Shown: piece by piece, positions 1 to 5,246 of the stretch | Numbering within the stretch: position 1 is the first letter of the stretch | Layout of the letters: the number at the start of each line of letters is the position of its first letter | DNA from: Gammaproteobacteria bacterium | Lineage (GTDB): Bacteria > Pseudomonadota > Gammaproteobacteria > Pseudomonadales > Azotimanducaceae | Reading direction: 5' to 3' | NCBI GenBank assembly: GCA_009839405.1 | Contig: VXPR01000398.1 | Location: 1-5,246 of the forward strand | Length of the DNA: 5,246 nt | Program-made: the position numbers and the translations under genes | Notes under the pieces: generated by a model | Database searches by the model: none | Told to the model about the DNA's origin: nothing | What the model saw: only the letters and a program-made list of their open reading frames with translations

Positions 1-1
1 G

Positions 2-2305
2 TGTGACGTGGTGCGCGTTGAATGCGTTGATGTCGTGCCGGCCTGGACGGGTCCTGCGGCGCTTGACCTCTTTCTGCACGCCGAGAAGCGTCGGGAATCG
101 GGGCGGGGCGGAGCTGACGGCCGCTTGCGGCTCCGCGAGCTTGCGGCCCAAGCGGACGTCGTCGTGGTGCAGGGAGAAACTGCCGATGCGGTGACGGCGC
201 TCGGCTTCGACGACTGGGATGCGCCGGTGAAGCTGGCGATCACGCCCTTTGGCCGCACCGGGCCCAAACGCAACTGGCGGGCAACGCCGCACACGCTTCT
301 GGCGATGGGCGGCTACACCAATCTCATGGGCGATCCCGAGCGGGCGCCGCTGTCGTTACCGGGTCACTACGTCGAGTTTCAAAGTGGCGGACTTGCCTTC
401 ACGGCGGCGAACGCGTGTCGTCTTGCCGGCCAGCGCAACACCATCGACGTCGGCATGCTGGAGACGGTGATGGCGCTAAGCCAGTTCACCACCGTGATGT
501 GGCACTGCGCGGGGCGCATCCGGTCGCGTCACGGCAACGACTTCTGGTCGGTCCCGCCCACCAACATGTTCCGCTGCGCCGACGGCTGGATGTACATCAA
601 CATCGTGCCCGGCTTCTGGGACGCCTTCGCCACGGGGCTGGGGATGCCGGAACTGGTGCTCGACGAGCGCTTCACGAGCAATGACCTCAGGATGGAAAAC
701 CGCGATGCGCTGCACGCCATCATCGCTCGGGCCGTGTTGCCGCTGACGCGGGAGGAGATGCTTCGGCGAGCTGGCGAGTATCGCTTTCCCCTTGGCGTGG
801 TGCTGGATTTCGAGGAGGTGTTAAGGGCCGAGCACTTGCGCGAGCGCGATGTGTGGCAACGGGTGACTGACGGAGAGCGGGAGGTGCTTGCGCCACGGCC
901 TGGCTGGGTGGTGCACGGCGAACCAAACCCTGTGCGACAGCTTACGTCGCCGAAGGCAAAGTCCAAGGGTTTCCGGACGCGCTCCGAAAGTACGACCTGC
1001 GCGGTCGCCCAGCAGGCTTCGCAGCGCATCGGCGGGGCCGCGCACGGCAACGCCCCGCAGGCGGGCCAAGGCGACGGATTGTGCCCTGGCCCCCTGAACG
1101 GCGTGCGCATCCTCGACCTGACCCACGTTTGGGCGGGCCCCTTGGCAACGCGTTTCCTCGCCGACCTTGGCGCCGCTGTCGTGAAGGTGGAGCGGCCGAT
1201 GGGGCGGGGTCCGCGCGAGTATCGTGGCGCAACTCCCATCGGCGGCTGGATCGGCGGCGGGCCAAGCGACGAGCCGTGGAATGCCAATGCCGTGTTCGTC
1301 AAGCTGCAACGGAACAAGCGCAGCTTGGCTCTTGACCTCAAGACCGATGCGGGGCGGGCGACCTTTCTCGAACTCGTGGCCGTGGCCGACGTGGTGATCG
1401 AGAACTTCAGCGCCCGCGCCATGCCGGCGCTGGGGCTCGACCACGATCGCTTGCACGAAGCCAATCCAAGGCTCATTTGCGTGACAGCGCCCGGCTACGG
1501 CAGGAGCGGCCCTTGGCGCGACCGCGTGGCGTTCGGGCCCAGTGTAGAGCCGATGTCTGGCCTCACGACCGTCATGGGCTATGGCCCGGACGAGCCGCGC
1601 AACACCGCCATGGCACTCATGGACGCAATTACGGCGGTGAACGCTGCTGCCGCTGTGATGACGGCATTGCGCCGCCGCCAACAGACGGGCAAGGGAGCGT
1701 TCGTCGAGCTTGCGTTGCACGAGGGCGGCGTGGCGCTGTGCGGGCCTTGGCTCATCGAGCATCAGCTTGGTGGCAGGGCCCCGCGCCTCGGCAATCGACA
1801 TCCCGAGATGGCGCCACACGGCGTCTACCGCTGCGCGGGAGAGGACAACTGGCTCGCACTCGGCTGCCGCAACACCGAAGACTGGCATGCCTTGTGTGCG
1901 CTGCTTGGTGCATTGGACCCCGACTGGGACTTTGATGCGCGCCGCCGCCACCACGACGCCATCGACTCCGCCGTCACGGCATGGACGAGCACTCGAGACA
2001 AACAGGCCGCCGCGAGGGAGCTACAAGCGGCCGGCGTACCATCCGGCTCGGTCAACACCACCCCGGACATGACCGCCGACAGCCAAGTGCAGCATCGCGG
2101 CTTCTTCGTCCCGTTGGAGCCCGGCCCAACGCCCATGCCCGGCAACCCCATCCACATGTCCGGCATCGGCAGCGAAGACTGGCGCCCCTGCCCAAGCCTC
2201 GGCCAGGACAACGCAGCGGTGCTGTCGCAATGGCTCGGCTACCGCCAAGGCCGCATAGCGGAACTTGCCGAATCCGGCGTGATCGTGGACAAGCCGCCGC
2301 GCTGA
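2..2305 (+). CDS. Tandem-domain class III (CaiB/BaiF) CoA-transferase, 5' partial
   Basis: This is a CoA-transferase of the formyl-CoA:oxalate, carnitine and alpha-methylacyl-CoA racemase superfamily, with two family III domains in one chain. Residues are numbered from the first in-window GTG at 8, but the frame is open to base 2 and reads CDVVRVE. That matches the family motif GA-V-VKVE, so about 25 residues, including the first GVRVLDLT-type strand, lie upstream. Domain 1 (to about 300) has PFGRTGP at 80-86. A linker at about 305-360 is rich in Ala, Gln, Ser and Gly. Domain 2 (about 363-750) begins LNGVRILDLT, has GAAVVKVERP at 388-397, YGRSGP at 497-502 and the likely catalytic Asp539 in MALMDAITA. 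By eye, domain 1 has Glu123 at that position, so only domain 2 may be acylated. The Asp would form an acyl or CoA-thioester intermediate during CoA transfer between carboxylic acids. The substrate is not evident. DMSP-processing DddD has a similar tandem layout but is only one possibility. Confidence 0.9.
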   Translation, partial: CDVVRVECVDVVPAWTGPAALDLFLHAEKRRESGRGGADGRLRLRELAAQADVVVVQGETADAVTALGFDDWDAPVKLAITPFGRTGPKRNWRATPHTLLAMGGYTNLMGDPERAPLSLPGHYVEFQSGGLAFTAANACRLAGQRNTIDVGMLETVMALSQFTTVMWHCAGRIRSRHGNDFWSVPPTNMFRCADGWMYINIVPGFWDAFATGLGMPELVLDERFTSNDLRMENRDALHAIIARAVLPLTREEMLRRAGEYRFPLGVVLDFEEVLRAEHLRERDVWQRVTDGEREVLAPRPGWVVHGEPNPVRQLTSPKAKSKGFRTRSESTTCAVAQQASQRIGGAAHGNAPQAGQGDGLCPGPLNGVRILDLTHVWAGPLATRFLADLGAAVVKVERPMGRGPREYRGATPIGGWIGGGPSDEPWNANAVFVKLQRNKRSLALDLKTDAGRATFLELVAVADVVIENFSARAMPALGLDHDRLHEANPRLICVTAPGYGRSGPWRDRVAFGPSVEPMSGLTTVMGYGPDEPRNTAMALMDAITAVNAAAAVMTALRRRQQTGKGAFVELALHEGGVALCGPWLIEHQLGGRAPRLGNRHPEMAPHGVYRCAGEDNWLALGCRNTEDWHALCALLGALDPDWDFDARRRHHDAIDSAVTAWTSTRDKQAAARELQAAGVPSGSVNTTPDMTADSQVQHRGFFVPLEPGPTPMPGNPIHMSGIGSEDWRPCPSLGQDNAAVLSQWLGYRQGRIAELAESGVIVDKPPR

Positions 2306-2363
2306 CGGGCAAAGGCAGGCAACCAATCCGACCGATTGCGTTGACAACGTTGCCCCGCCGGAA

Positions 2364-2377
2364 GACGCAGGAGCGTC
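2364..2377. terminator. Short GC-rich hairpin between convergent genes, possible weak terminator
   Basis: GACGC at 2364-2368 pairs with GCGTC at 2373-2377 around the 4-base loop AGGA. Beyond one mismatch, AG/CT pairing extends the stem weakly. It lies 3 bases past the stop codon of the minus-strand cupin and about 58 bases past the CoA-transferase stop, where a bidirectional terminator would be expected. Neither strand has a convincing T-tract (only TT follows on the minus strand), so a role as an intrinsic terminator is doubtful. Confidence 0.3.
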
Positions 2378-2380
2378 CTC

Positions 2381-2827
2381 TTACTTGGCGAGTTTCCTCT
2401 GCAGCCTGCGTACCGCCTTGCCGAGCTCCGCGATTTCGGCCTTCAGCGCATCCACGTCGGTCTCGTCGCTTTCCGCTTCCCCGAAGTGCTGTTCCCGCGT
2501 CTTCAGCACCACGGCATCGCGATCAACGTTGGAGTTGAAGATGGCGACGGCCTCGAAGTTCTCCTTGCCAGGATTGCACATGGCGTGGAACTGGCCGGCC
2601 GGCACCACCGCGACCGATCCTGGGCAGAGATCGTAGGTTTCGTTCTCGATCTGGATGCGCCCCTCGCCCTTCTGGACGATGACGATTTCCTCGACGACGG
2701 TGTGACTGTGGCCGGCGTCCTCTTCCCCCGGCGCCATGCAGATTGGCGCGACGCCGAGTTCCTTGAGCGTCGCCGACCGGACGGCGCGCGCGCCGGCGAA
2801 ATCGTCGGCGTTCAATACGGTTCCCAT
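2381..2827 (-). CDS. Small single-domain cupin protein with helical C-terminal tail
   Basis: A 148-residue cytoplasmic protein with one cupin beta-barrel. Motif 1 fits G(X)5HXH(X)4E(X)6G: Gly34, His40, His42, Glu47, Gly54. Motif 2 fits G(X)5PXG(X)2H(X)3N exactly: Gly70, Pro76, Gly78, His81, Asn85. The three His and the Glu would bind one divalent metal. Residues about 123-146 are charged with regularly spaced Leu, Ile and Val, suggesting an amphipathic helix or short coiled coil for oligomerisation. The ATG at 2827 was chosen because AAGAGG lies 7 bases upstream and the cupin fold starts just after it. The same frame runs open to 3094, but that stretch is low-complexity and matches no fold I recognise. 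The gene is tail-to-tail with the CoA-transferase and head-to-head with the DsbA-like gene. Cupins of this size include sugar-binding proteins, dioxygenases and isomerases. Nothing here identifies the ligand, so no specific reaction is assigned. Confidence 0.9.
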   Translation of the reverse strand: MGTVLNADDFAGARAVRSATLKELGVAPICMAPGEEDAGHSHTVVEEIVIVQKGEGRIQIENETYDLCPGSVAVVPAGQFHAMCNPGKENFEAVAIFNSNVDRDAVVLKTREQHFGEAESDETDVDALKAEIAELGKAVRRLQRKLAK

Positions 2828-2834
2828 GTGGGTG

Positions 2835-2840
2835 CCTCTT
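2835..2840 (-). promoter_or_regulatory. Ribosome-binding site of the cupin gene
   Basis: On the minus strand AAGAGG stands 7 bases before the ATG at 2827. It supports that start over the longer open frame beginning at 3094. Confidence 0.75.
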
Positions 2841-2861
2841 GATTGGTTGGGAAGACTCGGA

Positions 2862-2870
2862 ACCATAGCA
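2862..2870 (-). promoter_or_regulatory. Possible extended -10 element for the cupin gene
   Basis: The minus strand reads TGCTATGGT: a TGn extension followed by TATGGT, four of six matches to TATAAT. A start near 2855 would give a leader of about 28 bases carrying the AAGAGG site. No convincing -35 hexamer lies 16-18 bases upstream, and the upstream side runs into the hairpin-rich stretch. The call is tentative. Confidence 0.28.
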
Positions 2871-2875
2871 TGTGC

Positions 2876-2986
2876 GCCAAGCGGGCCGACGTGTAGGGAA
2901 CCGGCTTGGCCCGCCCTCGCCGTTGCGGGTCGAGGGGCCGTAGGGGGGGACGGGCTTGTCCCGTGCCGGCGCGCCCTGACGGGCGC
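2876..2986. repeat. Hairpin-dense, REP-like intergenic repeat cluster
   Basis: Several GC-rich inverted repeats are packed into about 110 bases: GCGGGCC (2881-2887) with GGCCCGC (2908-2914), competing with GCCAAGC (2876-2882) and GCTTGGC (2904-2910); CCCTCG (2914-2919) with CGAGGG (2931-2936); ACGGG (2950-2954) with CCCGT (2960-2964); and a perfect GCGCCC/GGGCGC hairpin with a TGAC loop (2971-2986). Two degenerate direct copies of a unit of the form GTAGGG, then CGG or GGG, then CTTG, then CCCG start near 2893 and 2940. This resembles extragenic palindromic repeats dispersed in bacterial genomes. Membership of a family cannot be shown from one window. Confidence 0.5.
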
Positions 2987-3200
2987 AGGATGTCGCCAAT
3001 AGGGTCGCTCGTCCCTCGTCGACAGATGTCGCCTCCCGATTCGAACACCCGGCTCGGGCACCGAACATCGGTCACCGCCTCCTGTCCCTGCCACGCAGCT
3101 CCGCCGCGGACCTCGTTCCCGTCCTGGCTGCAGCGCGCCGCCGCGGCAACAGAAAGTTGGTCACGCGGGGTCGAAGCGTATCAATTGGAGCCCGCGCCTC

Positions 3201-3230
3201 TTGTCCGCCCGCCGCGCCACCTGCTGTATT
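3201..3230 (+). promoter_or_regulatory. Candidate sigma70-type promoter for the DsbA-like and Cys-rich genes
   Basis: TTGTCC at 3201-3206 matches four of six bases of TTGACA. TGTATT at 3225-3230 matches four of six of TATAAT, is preceded by TGC (extended -10), and the spacer is 18 bases. Initiation near 3237 would give a leader of just under 100 bases. This is the best such pair I found in the upstream region, but matches of this quality can arise by chance. Confidence 0.33.
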
Positions 3231-3320
3231 CGGCCGCGGGACGCCGTGGGTGCGCCGGTTGCCCCCTCAACTCCCTCGTCGCAACCGCAGCGCCCACGGC
3301 GTCCCCGCACAGGCCGCATC

Positions 3321-3326
3321 AGGAGG
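3321..3326 (+). promoter_or_regulatory. Strong Shine-Dalgarno site fixing the start of the DsbA-like gene
   Basis: A perfect AGGAGG lies 8 bases before the ATG at 3335. It decides the start against the longer open frame from 2906 and places a signal peptide at the N-terminus. Confidence 0.85.
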
Positions 3327-3334
3327 GCAAGCCC

Positions 3335-4447
3335 ATGAAAAGCCACGCGCCGACCGCCGAACGGGAAGCCGTCCACTTCCTGGCCGCGTTCGCGGCCACG
3401 GCCTTGGTGGCCGTGGCGACGCCGGCCTTGGGCGACGGCATGGGTTCAAGCGCTCGCGTCGTGGAGCTGTCGCTCGCGCCGGACGAGGCGGTTCCCCGCA
3501 TTGCCGTGAACCGATCGGCCGTAACCACCGTCACGTTTTTCGATGCAGGTGGCGCGCCCTGGCCGATTGCCGCGCTGCACGTGTCCGCCGGCGCACCCAC
3601 GGCGCAGCGGGAACCGACGCACCCTCACGTGGCGACCCTGCGCACGGACGCCCGGCAGTCGGCCGGCAACGTCGTGGCCTTCCTCGAGGGCCTGTCCGAG
3701 CCCGTGCACCTGGCACTGTCCCGCGATGCGCCTGCCGCCTCGCGGGTTCGGGTAGCAATTGACCGCCTGCGGGGGAGGTCGACGGCGGACGCGTCGGGGC
3801 CGCGGGGTATGGCGGCCGACCCTGCCGACGTCGGCGCTCTCGTGCGGGAGTACCTGCTTGCGAACCCGGACGTGGTCGAGGAGGCAACCGACCCGTCGCG
3901 ACGGCTCGCGGCCAAGGTGCGGAGCCTGCGCGGGGAGGTCGTCGGCCAGGCGGGCGTTCCGGCCGCCGGCGACCTCTCGGGTGCCGTGACCGTGGTTGAG
4001 TTCTTCGACTACGCATGCGGCTTCTGCAGGCGGTCGCTCGACGCCGCCAGGGCCGCCCTGGCCCGCGCGGGGGTGCGTGTGGAGTTCCGCGAGTACCCGA
4101 TCCTGGGCGAGCCCAGCAACCGGGCGGCGCGCCTGGCGCTGGCCGCGGACCTCCAGGGGCGCTACCTCGAGGCGCACGAGGCGCTGATGGCCTGGGCGGG
4201 CGACCTCGGCGACGCGGGGCTGCCGGAGGCCCTGGCAACGGAGGTGGGGCTCGATCCGGAGCGGCTGCGGGCGGACATGGCGTCGTCCGAGGTGTCGGCG
4301 CGGATCGAGGCGAACCGGCGGCTGGCCGGCAGGCTCGGCGTGACGGGCACGCCGGCGTTCCTCTTTCTGGGCCCCGTCTCGGTCGAGGTCTCGCCGGGCG
4401 CGCTCGACTCGTCCCGGATGGGCGACCTGATAGCGGCGGTGGAGTAG
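3335..4447 (+). CDS. Secreted DotH/IcmK-like domain fused to a DsbA/ScsC-like thiol oxidoreductase
   Basis: A 370-residue envelope protein. Residues 1 to about 33 form a signal peptide: charged N-terminus, hydrophobic run about 14-32, cleavage near TPALG/DG. Residues about 42-145 resemble the DotH/IcmK (TraN) family of type IVB secretion and I-type conjugation systems. The signs are a V-x-L-S-L-x-P-x-x-x-P-x-I start, VTFFDAGGAPWPIAAL at 66-81 with the characteristic PWPI, then GN at 111-112 and a GLSEPVHLAL strand at 119-128. Residues about 160-370 form a DsbA-family thioredoxin fold. It has a YLLANPDVVEEA helix at 173-184 as in ScsC/Com1-type proteins, VVEFFDYACGFC with redox cysteines Cys228 and Cys231, EYPILGE after the active site, a helical insert, and the cis-proline loop GTPAFLF with Pro340. 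It should make or shuffle disulfides in the periplasm. The two redox cysteines are the only Cys in the protein. The gene lies 25 bases before a Cys-rich secreted protein. The DsbA part is firm; the DotH-like part is read by motif only. Confidence 0.88.
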   Translation: MKSHAPTAEREAVHFLAAFAATALVAVATPALGDGMGSSARVVELSLAPDEAVPRIAVNRSAVTTVTFFDAGGAPWPIAALHVSAGAPTAQREPTHPHVATLRTDARQSAGNVVAFLEGLSEPVHLALSRDAPAASRVRVAIDRLRGRSTADASGPRGMAADPADVGALVREYLLANPDVVEEATDPSRRLAAKVRSLRGEVVGQAGVPAAGDLSGAVTVVEFFDYACGFCRRSLDAARAALARAGVRVEFREYPILGEPSNRAARLALAADLQGRYLEAHEALMAWAGDLGDAGLPEALATEVGLDPERLRADMASSEVSARIEANRRLAGRLGVTGTPAFLFLGPVSVEVSPGALDSSRMGDLIAAVE

Positions 4448-4472
4448 GCGGGCCGAGTGGGCTCCGACACCA

Positions 4473-5246
4473 ATGACGAAACAGAAGAAGAGGGAACTGA
4501 GCGTGTCGCCGGAATCGAGCGAGTCAACGGTCCTGGGGCTGTGCGGCGCCTGGCGTGGCATTCTGACCTTCGGGCTCTTCCCGATGGCCATGGCAATCGC
4601 ATTGGACGCGTCCGCGCAGAGCTGCGACGAGGTCGACTGTCCCGAAGGATACGACCAATGCTACGAAACCGAGGCCGGGGCCCCATTCTGCACGGACGAG
4701 GGCTCGCGCGTCGGGCCTCGGGGCCAGACCTATTGCGACACGAGCGCGACGCCGTCCTGCCCCGATGGCTGGGTGAGCTGCTGGACGTACACGACGGAGA
4801 CGCAGAAATGCCGCAAGTGCGTTCCGATCGGCGCGGGCACAAACCCCACGGAGGCATGCCCGGCGGCGGTGTGTCCCGATGAGTGCAGCGGAACGCCGCC
4901 GAACTGCACATGCGCGCTGCCCGTGCTTGCGTGCAGCGGGTGCACCGAGTGCCAGGGCTGCGACACGTCCACCGGCCAATGCACTGGCGGCTGCGGCGAC
5001 TGCGAGACGTGCAACGAGAGGAACAGTCGATGCGAAAGCGATTGCGAGGCCAACGAGGCGTGCGTCGGCGGAATGTGCGAGCCGGACATGGACTGCAGCG
5101 GCTGCACCGAGTGCCAGGGCTGCGACCGGTCGACGGGCACGTGCACGGGCGGCTGCCGCGCCAACGAGGCGTGCGTCGACGGAATGTGCAAGCCGGACAT
5201 GGACTGCACCGGCTGCACCGCATGCCAGGTCTGCGACCGGTCGACG
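4473..5246 (+). CDS. Secreted cysteine-rich repeat protein, 3' partial
   Basis: The frame runs without a stop from the ATG at 4473 to the window edge, giving 258 visible residues. A basic N-terminus (KQKKR) and a hydrophobic stretch about 29-44 end in ASA/QS, a good signal-peptidase I site after residue 48. The visible mature part holds 38 Cys in about 210 residues. Residues 51-153 have irregularly spaced Cys. From Cys154 a repeat begins: a CxxCxxCxxC block, D-x-S-T-G-x-C-TGGC, then A-N-E-A-C-V-x-G-M-C and PDMDC. Copies start at Cys154, Cys208 and Cys245; the third is cut by the edge. The first copy carries a 17-residue Cys-containing insertion (175-191). I recognise no named family or enzyme domain. 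An extracellular or surface protein stabilised by disulfides, or possibly binding metal, is likely. It is probably co-transcribed with the DsbA-like gene. A GTG at 4503 is an alternative start. Confidence 0.82.
   Translation, partial: MTKQKKRELSVSPESSESTVLGLCGAWRGILTFGLFPMAMAIALDASAQSCDEVDCPEGYDQCYETEAGAPFCTDEGSRVGPRGQTYCDTSATPSCPDGWVSCWTYTTETQKCRKCVPIGAGTNPTEACPAAVCPDECSGTPPNCTCALPVLACSGCTECQGCDTSTGQCTGGCGDCETCNERNSRCESDCEANEACVGGMCEPDMDCSGCTECQGCDRSTGTCTGGCRANEACVDGMCKPDMDCTGCTACQVCDRST
4488..4494 (+). promoter_or_regulatory. Possible ribosome-binding site for an alternative GTG start at 4503
   Basis: AAGAGGG ends 8 bases before a GTG at 4503, whereas the ATG at 4473 has no clear Shine-Dalgarno match in the usual window. 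The purine run also encodes the basic KKRE residues of the longer N-terminus, so it may be incidental. A GTG start would shorten the protein by 10 residues and leave the hydrophobic core and ASA/QS site intact. Confidence 0.35.
4932..5246 (+). repeat. In-frame tandem repeat inside the Cys-rich gene, 111-base period
   Basis: Units start at 4932, 5094 and 5205. The second is 111 bases (37 codons). The first is longer by a 51-base insertion at 4995-5045. The third is cut at the window edge. Comparing 5049-5135 with 5160-5246 by eye, 81 of 87 bases agree, including third codon positions, which points to recent duplication or ongoing homogenisation. The first unit's CxxCxxCxxC block is more diverged at the DNA level. 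Confidence 0.85.

Larger units (their letters stand above)
2828..3334. other. 507-base divergent intergenic region
   Basis: This gap separates the minus-strand cupin from the plus-strand DsbA-like gene. It holds the cupin ribosome-binding site and a possible extended -10, a hairpin-dense stretch (2876-2986), a 9-base direct repeat GATGTCGCC at 2989-2997 and 3025-3033, a small hairpin at 3060-3072 (ACCGA/TCGGT, 3-base loop), and a candidate promoter plus strong ribosome-binding site for the rightward genes. Open frames cross it on both strands, but their translations are rich in Arg, Pro, Ala and Gly without recognisable domains. I read it as non-coding. Confidence 0.7.

Noticed and set aside
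821..1954. Minus-strand open frame of 377 codons across the CoA-transferase
   Set aside because: It is a shadow of the CaiB/BaiF gene, with no motifs and no plausible start context.
2336..2356. Palindromic GTTGACAACGTTGC region as an operator or -35 box
   Set aside because: It lies between two convergent 3' ends with no downstream gene to control, and the TTGACA-like match has no partner -10.
3030..3055. tRNA T-loop-like TTCGAAT on the minus strand
   Set aside because: The flanking bases do not form a five-pair T-stem, and I found no acceptor, D or anticodon arms at the right distances.
2828..3094. 89-residue upstream extension of the cupin frame
   Set aside because: It has no domain, lies in repeat-like intergenic DNA, and is superseded by an ATG with AAGAGG at 7-base spacing directly before the cupin fold.
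2906..3334. 143-residue upstream extension of the DsbA-like frame
   Set aside because: The extension is Arg/Pro/Ala-rich and featureless and overlaps the hairpin cluster. AGGAGG at 3321 and a signal peptide mark ATG 3335 as the start.
3446..4591. Minus-strand open frame of 381 codons across the DsbA-like gene
   Set aside because: High GC removes stop codons in antisense frames. The translation is Arg/His/Pro-rich, while the plus frame has a clear CGFC/cis-Pro DsbA fold.
4932..4961. Ferredoxin-like iron-sulfur motif in the CxxCxxCxxC blocks
   Set aside because: The fourth Cys is at two-residue rather than three-residue spacing, no Pro follows it, the protein is exported, and the block recurs as part of a longer repeat.
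4730..5218. Minus-strand open frame of 162 codons, repetitive and rich in His, Ser, Pro and Gln
   Set aside because: It is the mirror of the plus-strand Cys-rich repeats. The plus frame has a signal peptide, ordered Cys motifs and a co-oriented neighbour. The minus frame has no recognisable domain and only inherits its repeat structure.
4162..5223. Minus-strand open frame of 353 codons rich in Arg, Ser, Cys and Pro
   Set aside because: It overlaps both real plus-strand genes in antisense and has a low-complexity GC-driven composition with no domain.

Overview
The window is high-GC DNA, most likely from a Gram-negative, proteobacteria-like or myxobacteria-like genome. The evidence is a periplasmic DsbA-type protein, a DotH/IcmK-like domain, a signal-peptide-bearing cysteine-rich repeat protein and Shine-Dalgarno starts. 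No rRNA, tRNA, transposase or CRISPR array is visible, and I cannot name a genus.

Layout. (1) Positions 2-2305, plus strand: a large tandem-domain class III (CaiB/BaiF) CoA-transferase. Its true start lies upstream of the window, because the reading frame is already in a conserved motif at base 2. (2) Positions 2381-2827, minus strand: a small one-domain cupin with both metal-binding motifs intact and a charged helical tail. It converges on the CoA-transferase across 75 bases. (3) Positions 2828-3334: a 507-base divergent intergenic region. It holds a hairpin-dense, REP-like stretch and a candidate promoter for the rightward genes. (4) Positions 3335-4447, plus strand: a secreted protein that appears to join a DotH/IcmK-like N-terminal module to a DsbA/ScsC-like thiol oxidoreductase with a CGFC active site. 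(5) From 4473 to the right edge, plus strand: a secreted, extremely cysteine-rich repeat protein, open at its 3' end, with 39 Cys in the 258 visible residues.

The left half looks like ordinary acyl-CoA metabolism plus a stand-alone cupin. The right half is the interesting part. The two secreted-protein genes are 25 bases apart and co-oriented. One encodes a disulfide-handling enzyme fused to a domain otherwise typical of the type IVB secretion outer-membrane core. The other encodes a protein whose fold must depend on many disulfides or on metal. The simplest reading is a dedicated oxidative-folding enzyme with its client, possibly positioned at an envelope or export site by the DotH-like module. 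The domain assignments rest on motifs read by eye. The functional pairing is inference from gene order and chemistry.
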